DNA from: a virus
IMG/VR virus record: IMGVR_UViG_3300020378_000027
Location: 1-30,044 of that record
Length of the DNA stretch: 30,044 bases
Strand: one strand, 5' to 3'
This document shows, piece by piece, positions 8,201 to 20,200 of the stretch; within the stretch, counting starts at the first letter, position 1, and each line of letters begins with the position of its first letter. Made by a program: the position numbers and the translations under genes. Below the pieces are notes generated by a model. It had not been told where the DNA came from and searched no databases. It saw only the letters and a list, made by a program, of their open reading frames with translations.

Positions 8201-11200
8201 CTCGCTTATGACACCATTCATTCCAAAAATCATGGATTCGGTCATGGTGATTTGGTAGAATATTCGATTAGTAATACTGGCACTACCAATAATTCTTCGT
8301 CAGTATACTATACAATCGGTCTTGAAAGTTGGACTAGCACACACAATGCACCAATATTGTTCACCCAGGCATTAAATGATGGAACAGGTGGTGGAAATCA
8401 AGCAGTGTGGTTACAAGATTACTATGATGATATTGTCGCAAATGGTGCTAATGCTACAGCAACTATTAAAACAGTTGATGCTGCAGGACATGCAGAATTT
8501 GCACAGCAAACTGCAGAGGGTGCCATACTTCAATCAGAAATAAGAAGCTTTATTGGTTCAAGTAATCCATCTGGTCCTATTGCAAACGCACAGTTCCCTA
8601 TCGTCCCAGCAGATGGTGAAACTCATACCATTGATGGTACATCTTATCCAGTTATGGGTAAATTGTATGTACCCACAGGTGTCGCAGCAAGTTCTCTTGA
8701 TGTTGTAGTTGTATTCCATGGCACAGTCGGATCTGGAAGCATTGCAGACGCAGCACAAACTGCACTTGATACTTTCCTGAATACAACCACTCTTAATGTA
8801 AGAGATAAGATCATCTTCGCTGCTGCATATCCTCAAGACCATATTTCTAGTTCACTCCAGTTTAATTTACCTGGTGTTGGTACAGAGACACCAACATTCC
8901 TAATGGGTGATAACCTTCCTTATGCAAGAGCGGCAGTTGGTTGGGTTCAAAATTCTTTGAATGCTTATATTGCATCCCAAGGTGGCACTAAAACTATCAA
9001 CAATGTTTATCTGTTCGGTCACTCTCAAGGTGGTAAATTAGTCGCTAAGATTAACACTTTAGATACTGGAATTGCTGGTGTTATTTCAAATGCTCCTGGT
9101 CCTATTCAGTTTGACCAAACTTGCTCGACAGCAACTAACAACTATACCTGTGACAAAGTTGCTGCAATTCATGGTGCTCCTGGTGGTATTGGTGGATTAA
9201 ATCTTAATAATCAATACTATGTAATTAAGATTGATGACGATTCATTCCGCTTAGCAGATGCTGGAACTACACAAAATATTGATAATTTTAAGAGAAATAA
9301 TTATATAAACTTTACATCTCAAGGAACCGAACAGCATACATTTGCATATCCAGAAATTAAAGTAGAAGCAGAAGTTTCATTTAGTTCGACTGTTTCTGGT
9401 ACTCTTAATTTTACTCCTGTTGTTACTGGTAAAATTGCGGATGTAAAACTATCCAACTCTGGAACAAAATATGGTTCTACAATTCTTAACCACACCAAAA
9501 CTCCATCAGTATCTGTTGAAACTGGTGATGGTGGTGTTGTACGACTTATCATTGTCGATGGTAGAATTGATCAAGCTCAAGTTTTAAACAAAGGAAGAAA
9601 TTATTTCTCAGTTCCAGATATCGTAGTTACTTCAACCGATGGTAAAACTGGAAATGGTGCGATTCTAAGAGCAGTAATAAATGATCTGCATCAATTGGAG
9701 GGCGTTAGAGTCATCAATCCTGGTATTGGATATGTTGATGCCCTTACAGAGGCAACTGTCGTATCTAGAGGTAAGAATTGTGTTCTTAATCCTAGAATCA
9801 GAAAACTTACTGTTGATTCTAGAATCAAAAATGGAAATTATGATGTAAGTTCTGCAGAAGACGGTCTAGCGTTAAGATCTATTGGTTATACCCCAACTAT
9901 AGCAGATAGTTTTGATGATGTTGAATCAAGACATTCACCAATCATTGGATGGGCATACGATGGCAACCCAATTTATGGTCCTTTCGGATTTACCAATCCA
10001 TCTGAGTTAGGTCCTAATGTAAAAATACTAAGCTCAGGATACTCACTAGATGCTTCTAATGTTGTTGATCGTCCTTCTACCAATGAATTTGCGGAAGGTT
10101 ATTTTGTTGATGATTGGTCTTTTACTGGAAATGGCGATCTTGATATTCATAATGGCAGATTCTGCAAAACTAATGAATTCCCTAACGGAGTTTATGCATA
10201 CTTTGCTTCCGTAACTAGAAGTACACAATCTAATGTGCTTGAACCTTCTTTCCCATACTATATCGGAAAGACTTACAGATCACCATATATCAGCGATAAT
10301 TCTTCATTGAATCAGAAGTTTGATTTTAATAACTCTAAGTTGTCGAGAAATACTTTCCCATATAAGGTAGGTGATCAAAATGCTGATAATGACTTTATTA
10401 TTGAATCAAATGAAACCCTAAGACAATTATCAACTATTGAAGCAATTACTGTTGGTGAGATTGATGATATTGTTGTATTAGATGGTGGTTCTTCTTATAA
10501 AGTTGGTGATGTAACCAGTTTTGATGATACTAATACCAATGGAACAGGTCTCCGTGCTCAAGTTAAATCATTAGTTGGTTTTGCAGTAACTGCACTTGAG
10601 ACTGATCTTGATAGATATGAGAATGCAGTATTTAAGTGGATTGATGATCAAACTGTTGAAGCAACCTATCACCCATACTATGATTTCTTAGATGAAACTA
10701 CCGTTAATATTTCTGGTTTAAACAAAACAGTAGTTCACCTGCAAGATACTTTTACGGTTGGTGTAAAGACTGAAACTATTGGTCTTGCAAAATCAATGAC
10801 TGCTAATCCAGTAGTTACTGGAAGAGTTGAGGACATATATGTTGATAGGATTCCATCTACTGTTTCTGTAGGATCTACAATTAAGATCAATGATGATGAG
10901 TTAATCAGTGTTCTTAACATTTACCCAATTGGATCTATACTAAGAGTTAAGAGATTTGGTGTTGGTATTGCCCACACTTATGGATCCAAATTAGATCCAT
11001 TAGCAAGAACTATTAGTATTCCAGTTCAGACTAAGAAATTCGAGTCTTCTATACAAGATAAGATATTCTTTAATGCACATCAATCTGTTGGTGTTGGAAC
11101 CACTGCTGGTGGTGGTATTAGTGTTGAATATGTTGTTGGTGAGAGTAAATCTATCGTACCTATTCCTACAAGGCAGATTTATCTACCAAATCATCCATTC

Positions 11201-14200
11201 ACTCATGGTCAAGAATTAAAGTTTGTTAAGAATGGCACTGCAACATCATTGCTAGTTGGTCCTGAGAGTGGTCCAAATGGTCTATTCAACATTCCAAATG
11301 TAACCACTGACATCTCAACAGTATATGTTGTCGATAAGGGACAGGATTATATTGGTATTACAACTATTAAATCTGGTATTGGTACTGTATCTGAAGGTTT
11401 GTTCTTCCATAGTAATGGTAGTGATGACTTTGAATATTATTTTGAATCTAAAAAACCACAAGTAATTGGTGATGTAGATTCTATCACCACAAAAGTATTC
11501 ACTACTGTTGATGGTATCATCGCAGATACTCATGGTTTGGAAAACGGTGATAAAATTTCATTAAATGTTGTTCCTAGTACTATTGTTGGACTAGGAAGCA
11601 CTGCACCTATATCATTATCATTTAATGAAGAACATCAGAAACTTCTAATAAACAAAACCGACTTTGCAGATTCTGACATCAACATTGTTGATTCTTCAAT
11701 TTCTATCAATAACCATGGATATAGTACTGGTGATAGAGTTTTCTATACTGGAAATGCTGCAGGACTAATTCAAGGATCATATTACATTTACGAAATAAAT
11801 TCCAATAAGTTTAGTTTTGGTCAAACTTTATCTGATGTAACTGCAGAACCAGCAAACTTGATTAATATTACATCTCAAGGATCTGGAACTCATAGTGTAG
11901 CATTAATCAACCCAAGACTAACTTCAACTAAAAATGGTTCTCTTGCTTTTGACTTAACCGATACTACATTACAGGGATATGAACTTAAGTTCTTCTATGA
12001 TGAAGAATTCAAGAACGAATTTACTAGTACCAAAGATAATGATGTATTCAATGTAAGTGGTGTTGGTACTGCAGGTATTGGAACAGATGGAAGAGCATCT
12101 ATTAAGTATAGTGGTTCATCTCCAACCAAGATTTACTATGGATTAGAAAAAGCAGGATATATTAGTACTGCAGATAATCTAGTACAAAACAATTCTCAAA
12201 TTCAATTTGTTGAGAGTGCTTATAATGGTGACTATTCTATCTTTGGTATTACTACTAATACCTTTAATGTTTCTCCTAGAAACATGCCCGAACTTCTTTC
12301 TTATGTTGAAGATCAGTGCGAAACTATTGAATACTCCACAGAATCAACTGCAGTTTCTGGTGCAATCAAAGATCTAAGAATTATCTCTAAAGGTCAAAAT
12401 TATAAGCAAGTTCCTAGATTTGAAGAAGTAGTCAGTGTAAATGGAAATAATGCTAACATTGTTGCACTTTCAACTTCTATTGGTAGAATTGATAGAGTAA
12501 GAATTGTTGATGTAGGATTTGAATATCCATCAGATAAAACTCTAAGTCCAGAAGCATTTGTTTCACCTACCGTTAGAATTGACGATGTAGATGTTATTAA
12601 AGAAATCAATGTCATTGATGGTGGTAGAGAATATCTATCTGCACCAGATCTAATTGTATATGATCCAGAGAAGAATGAAATCGTAGATGAGTCATCACTA
12701 CTTGCTATTACACCTAACCAAGCGGTTTCTGAAGTTGAAATTATTGCACCTATTCAAGGTTTGAATTCGGTTAACCATAGAGTAATTGCAATTAATAACT
12801 CAAATGGTGTTGGTATTTCTTCCATGGAAGGCGGTGTTGGTATTGTTACTTGTAATCTAGAAACACCAATCAATGGATTTGCCATTCAACCTTTTGCAGT
12901 TGGTGATGAAATCTTTGTAGAGGGTATTGAACTTTATGGTGAAGATGGTCTTGGAATTGTAGGAAATACAAATCCTGGTGGTATAACCACTGGAACTGGT
13001 TTCAACTCTGAAAATTATAACTATCAATTCTTTAAAGTTACTGAATATACTCCATCAAATCCAGCTATTCTTAAGTTTAGTATTGCAGGACTAACTACTA
13101 ACCCTGGTATTGCTAAGACTTTCCAGTCTGGTTACGCAACCATCGTTAATAAGAAAAATTATCCTCAGTTTAATGTTGTTCAGGAAAGAGGTTTATTCTT
13201 ACTTAAAGAAAAACTATATGTACTGAAAGACACTGGTAAGTTTGAACTTACCGATTTAGAAGTTGTTAATAGTAGAGATGACTTCATTAAGATTGATGGT
13301 ATCTTCCCAATAAGAGCAGGTGACAGAGTTAGAGGTGCTAATAGTAATGTTAGCGCAACAATTACTGATATTGTTGATAATCAAGCAAAATTCATTGTTG
13401 ATTATGCAAGTCGCCAGGAAATTGGATGGGCAGATAATGTCGGTAAACTAAGTGAAGATTTCCAAGTTGTTCCCGATAACAACTACTTCCAGAATCTATC
13501 TTATTCTATCAAGAGTCCAATCACTTGGGATCAATTAGTAAATCCAGTTAACAGACTTGTACACCCAGCTGGTTTAAAGAACTTTGCTGATGTTGGTATT
13601 ACATCATCCATTGATGCTGGATTTAGGAATGTACCAGAAACTGATCCTGTTATCGTAATCGATGTTATTGGTGATAAGAGAGTTGATACTATCAATAACT
13701 TTGACTTTGCTAGAGATTATGATGCTCGCCCAGATGTCAATCCAACGAAATCTAAGTTTGCTACTTTTGATAACATTAAGTTAACCGACTTTACTCTATG
13801 TAAGAGTAATAGAGTTCTAATACATGATGATATTAGCGGATCTTTTGCAAGTAAAGGTTTCCAAGATGTCTTTACTGAAATTGAAGAAGTTGAGAAGAAC
13901 TACGCCAAGTATCTGGTTCAGATTGTAGATGCCGATACTTTAAATGTTCAAATATCTGAACTTGTAGTTCTAACTACAACCAATGATGCTATCTTAATTG
14001 ATAGAACCAGTGATTTCTCTTCAATTGAGTTAGGTGAATTTGAAGCAACTTCTGACTCTTTCTCCAGAAAAGCACTTAACTTTAAACCAGTTGAAAAATA
14101 CAATAGAGATCATGACATCAAAGTATTAAAAACCGACTATTCTTCAAATGCACTCATCAATGGTGAAAAGAATATTGGTAATGTCAAATTATTTGCTGCT

Positions 14201-17200
14201 AATGTAAAAGTTGCAATTGCACAAACCGATACTAATGATGATATAGTTGGATTTACTACAACTACTATCGCATCATTTAACGATACTGAATTCCGTGGTT
14301 TTGTTGCTGATGTTCTAGTACAGGATGATATCACTAGAAAGTTCAGTTATGCTGAAGTTACCGTAGACTTTGATGGTACTGATGTTTACTATGCAGAATC
14401 CTATGTTGACTCTTCAAATGAAGGTTATAGTGCATCTAGAGTTGGTGTTCTAACTGCACGATATGATTCAAATGCTGGTAAAGTATTCTTTGAATGTGAA
14501 AACCAGACAAAGAGAATTATCAATCTTAATTCCAATATAGTTGGATTAGCAAACACCTCTGTTGGTGTTGGTACTCATAGATTTGCAGTTCCTGGTCAAC
14601 CAATTGGTGCAGAAAGAAGTGCTAGATTAGAATCTACAAACTTTAAGTCACCCAATGGTGATAAAGTTCTCATCAGTAGAATCGATAACACAAAAGATAG
14701 TTCAGTTAAATCAATCTTTAAAGTTAGTACTGCATCTGGTGAGTCTTCAATTCATCAGGCAATCTTCCTACAGAATGATGGTGCAGTAACTTCTATTCAG
14801 TATCCGTTTACTGGTAAAGATAGCACTGGTATTGGCACGGTCGGTTCTCAGATTGTTGGTGATTTTAGTGAATTATATTTCTACCCAGATATTGCAGTTA
14901 CTGATGAGGTAGAAGTACAGGCATACAACACTATATTCAATACAATTCCAGACTTCTTCAATACTCCAGATCCAATTACTATTGGTCCTGCTGAAACAAG
15001 ACTGTTCTTATCCGCTTATGATGGTGTAAATGGCACTAGAGCAAATAAGATCAACTTCCCAATTACCCATAAGGGAGATCCTGTTTATGGTAAGTTCTGG
15101 AATCCAAATGATACAAATCAAGTAAATTATGAAACTGGTGAGATCACCATACCCAATCACTTCTTTAATACAAATGAAGAACTTGTTTACACGCCTGGTT
15201 CTACATTCGTTGGTGTCGGTTCTACTGCAGTTTCTATTGGTTCTACTACTAATCACGCTGGTATTGTAACTGATATTATGCCTGAAAAGGTATATGTCAA
15301 AGTATTCAATGAGAACAAATTCTTCCTCTACAGTAGACCAGAATATATTAATACTGGAGTAGCAATTACTTTCACTGGAACAGGTGAGGGCAATGCTCAT
15401 AAGTTTGATATGACCCAGAAACTAACCAAAACGGTTATTGGACTGGATGGTATTGTTCAGCAACCCATCACATTTACTTCAATCAAACATAGTATAAGAG
15501 ATTCTATTGGAATTGGAGTTTCTCAGTTTGTTCTAAGTGGTATTAGTTCTGTTCAACCAAGAGATGTACTTAAGGTTGGTCCTGAGTACATGAAGATTGA
15601 ACAGGTTGGATTCTCCAGTCTACCCCAAGGAACTATTAATGATTCTGATGATGTAGCTGCTGGTATATGCACCCTACCAGTGGTTAGAGTGAGAAGAGGA
15701 TCTTTGGGTATCGCAGCAACAACACACCTTGCTGGTGCCGATGCTAGGGTGCATAGAGGATCCTTTAACATCGTTGATAGTACCGTATGGTTCCTAGATC
15801 CACCAAAGGGTAATTCAAGAGCCAGAAGAGATGATAGTAATCTCCCTTATGTCAAGGCAGAGTTCTCTGGAAGAACTTTCTTAAGACAGGATTATACTAC
15901 CAATATGATATTTGATGATATTTCTGATACCTTCACTGGTGTTGGAAAGACTTATACAATGACTGTTGGTGGCGCTAATACCGAAAGCGGTGTTGCAATT
16001 GGTAACGGTATTGTATTCATCAATGGTGTATTCCAAACTCCACTAACTCTGAATAATGCAGGTAACAATTACGAACTAATAACCACACCCGCAGGTGGAA
16101 GTGGAATTTCAAGTGTTGTATTCACTGGTATTAGTTCTGAAAATGGACAACCAATGCAGTCTCAGTTTGATATTAACCAGAATCAACTACCAAGAGGTGG
16201 TCTGATTGTTTCTCTAGGATCAACTCCTGGATTGGGTTATGCACCTCTAGTTGGTGCAAATGTCAAAGCAAATCTTGAGGAAAATCCTTCCAATAAGTTT
16301 GCTGCTAATTCAATTACTAGCATTACAGGTATTCCAACTACTTCAAATGTTAAGTTAGGCATTCAAACTGCGGCATATGATTTTAGAACTGGTATTATCA
16401 CAGTTACAACAAATGCTGTACATGGATTTGCTCTTCAGCAACCATCCACTGTTCAATTGGATAGATTAGAGTTCTCCTGCTCTTCAGAACATGCTGGTGT
16501 TACTACTACATTCTTCCAGGATCATGATAGAGCACTTCCAATTGTTGGAATTATTTCCGCAACCACCTTTGAAGTTAATGCGGGAGTTTGTACAATTAAT
16601 CATGTCTATGAAGGTGGTGGAGATGTAATTCCATTCTTCAACGATCTAACTTTCGGTTCTGGTTATAGAGATCCAGTTGGTATTGGACTAACTGATATTG
16701 AATTTGAACATAAGTTCATTAAGTCCGTAGGAAATGCCATTACAATCAATGGATCTATAAATTATTCTCCAACAAAAGTTGATTACAGATCATCTACTGG
16801 TGAACTAATCGTAACTGTCAATGATAATCATACTATTGCTAAGGCAACTGAGCATACTGTTACTTTCTCAACTTATGATCCAGTTGCTGGTACTGCAACA
16901 TTCACTGTAGGAAATCATGGTTTCTCCAACGGAGATTTTGTAAAAATCAAGGATAACAGCATCAGATATAAGTGTACTATGGATGCAGACATCCTTAACC
17001 CAGGTGGTGTTTCTGTTCATGCTTATCCTAGAGTTACTGATCCTATCAGTGGTAGATGGGTTCCTATTTCTAATGTTACTGCAAATGAATTTACAGTAAC
17101 CGTTGGAACATCTCCATTGGTGTCATTCACTCCAACTAACGCATTCTATGACGAAAACACTGGAATGGTTGAGTTGCAAATTGGTCAGCACAACTTAAAA

Positions 17201-20200
17201 CCAGGAACTAATATTAAACTTGCAAATGGTTCCATATTGTTTACTTCTGATAAGGATGACAATACTACCACAGAAGCATATCCTAGAGTTGGTGACCCTT
17301 CAAGAGACACTTCAATTCTAATTGAATCGGTAACTCCAACTACAATTGTAGTTAAACTAACAAATCCAGTACCAGTTGGTATTAACAAAATCAGATACAC
17401 TTTTGCAAGTGCCTCTGCAGATTCAGTTTCTACTGGTGGTGACTATGCTCACTCATTCTTCACCGCAGATACTAATGGTTTACTAAGAGCAGTAGATACC
17501 GCTACTATTGCAACCAATTCACTGGTATTCACCTGTGATAGAGATGATCACGAATCTGAGCATCCATATCCTCGTTCCACTGATCCAGCTGCAGGTGTAA
17601 CATTAGGTATTGAAGATACTTCATTCAACACCATTACCTTAAATGTTGGTACTGGTGGTGGCGGTGGTACTGGAGCAATCTTAGATGCCGAAGTCGGTAC
17701 TAATAAGCATAGATTTGTAAGTGCTGATCCTAATTCTGTTTCTATCGATGGTGGTGGCAATCTCAGCCCAACTGATGCAACTTATGATCCAGCAACTGGA
17801 GAACTAGTTGTCACTGCAGCATCTCATGGTGTTGGTAGTGCAACAACTGTAACTCCAACTGCAGCAACTTATGTAAGAAACACTGGTAATTTAACCCTCA
17901 CTGTAGCAAATCATGGTTTCCAAGTTGGAGATAAGATTCTAATTGAAGATAACAGTTTGGTATTTACCTGCACTAAGGACTTTAATCAAACTGAACATTC
18001 TTATCCAAGATCCACTGATTATGCAAGTGGTAAGTGGTTGACAATTGCTAATGCAACTACAAATACTTTCAGAGTTAATGTAAATCCATCACCATCTGCT
18101 GAACAGTATACTCATACATTTGTAAAGGCACAATATAATGGTTCTGTTCTTAAATCTAATGGTGCTGTTACTATTGCTGGTGGTTCTATGGTATTCACCT
18201 GTGCTCAGGATGCATATCAAACCCTACATCCATATCCAAGAACCACTGATCCAGCATATAACACTCTATTACCTGTAGGTAAGACTACAACGAATACTAT
18301 TCGTTTAATGGTTGGTAAGTCACCCGCAGGAACTGGTGGAGCACTTGAATTTACTCTCAAGGGATATGGTGCTAGATTTGTGAACCCAGATATCACAACT
18401 CCTGAACCAAATTATGAAAATATGCCTATTGTAGGTATTTCTAGACTTGGTGTTGGTAAAACCACTGATACTGGAAGCAACTTACTCATGAATCTGGATG
18501 TAACTCAAGGATCAACTAATGTTGGTACTGGTAGAAGTTTCTTTGAAATATCTAAGTTCCAAATCGCAAGAGAAGGTCATTCTTTTGCAATCGGAGATAA
18601 GTTTACTCCTGTTGGTTTAGTAGTTGATAAGAGACTACAAAAACCACTTGATAGATTTGAATTAGAAGTTGTCAATACTTTCAACGACTTCTTCTCCGCT
18701 TGGCAGTTTGGTGAACTTGATTTTATTGATGATATTGCACAATTACAAACTGGATCTAGAAAGAGATTCCCACTATTCCGCAATGGACAACTTCTAAGTT
18801 TTGAAGTTGATGAAGAATCTCCACTAGGAGAAAGCATTGATTTGAATGCTGTTCTAGTAATCTTTGTAAATGGTGTTCTACAGACTCCAAACTATGCATA
18901 TCAATTTGAAGGTGGCACCACATTCCAGTTTACTGAAGCTCCTTCAACAAAAGATAAGGTTGATGTATTCTTCTATAAAGGTACTGACGGTGTTGATGTT
19001 GAAATTGTTAACATCAATGAAACTATTAAAGTTGGTGATGATATTAGAATTAGAAGAAGTGATACTGAAACTAACACTCAAGAACAGATTACTGACAGAA
19101 TAATTAAAGATATTAGAGGATCTGACCTGGTAGAAACTACCATGTATAGAGGTCCTGGTATCACTGAAACCATTTCAAGACCTGTTGACTGGACTAAACA
19201 GAAAGAAGATAGAATTATTAAGGGCGATCTAATCTCTAAAGCAAGAGAAGTTATCGAACCCCAAATCTATCCAACTGCTAAAGTTATTGGTGATATTAAA
19301 GTTGATACTGGTATTGGTCTAAATGGTGGTATTTTCGTTGATGATGCTGAAGCATTCTTCTATGAGGATCTTGCAAACCCAGCATTAGAATCTGAAGATC
19401 GTTATGGTGTAAATATCACTGCTGTTGATGCTATTCTATTCGCCCATTCTGAATTTGAACCAGCAGTAATTAGACCTGAAGTTAACTTCACAGGTCAAGT
19501 TGATAATTATGTGATTGATAATGCTGGAAATGGTTATGTCGGTGCAGCAGTTACCTTACACATTGGAGCACCAATTGGTGTTGGTATTGGAACCACCGTT
19601 AGAGATCAGTTTGCAGTTGCTGGTGTTTCTACCTTTGCTGCCGCAACAGCAAATATTGTTAATGGAAAAGTTGATAGTGTTACTATTGATAATGTTGGAT
19701 TTGGATATACCAATACAAGTCTACCAGGTGTAACATTAACCAGAACACCAGTTAAGTATGAAAAACTACTATCTTACAACAATGTTGAAGGATATACTGG
19801 AATCATCACTGGTATTGGTACTGCAGTTGGATCTGCAGGTGCTGGATCACTTGCATTGAAGTTCTTCTATACTTCACTAAAATCCAATGCCAATAAACTA
19901 CAAGTTGGTTATCCAATACTAATTAAAGATACTACTATCTCTGTTGGTGCTGGATTGACCAGTGTTGATGGTGCTGATAGCAATATTGTTGCCATTGGAT
20001 CTACTTTCTTAGATAATATCTACAAAGTATCTTCCTTTGTTCAGGCAACTGACTTCCGCGCAGAAATTACTTGCGATATTCTTAGCAATACAGAAGAAGC
20101 AGTTGGTCTCGCATCTACTGGTTTCTATAATCCAACCAATATTGGATTAACAACTTCTCTAGGTACTATATCTTGGGGAAGAATATATAACGGTGAAAGA

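Noticed and set aside
8558-8842. 94-codon minus-strand frame under the hydrolase-like insert
   Set aside because: Cys- and Ser-rich shadow produced by the codon pattern of the plus strand; no ribosome binding site or conserved motif.
15008-15400. 130-codon minus-strand open frame inside the giant gene
   Set aside because: Antisense shadow rich in Ile, Ser, Asn and Cys with no recognisable motif; the plus-strand frame is continuous and structured.
16741-16770. TATAAATT inside the giant gene as an internal late promoter
   Set aside because: It has one mismatch, is fully inside a coding region with no downstream start, and such AT-rich matches are expected by chance here.
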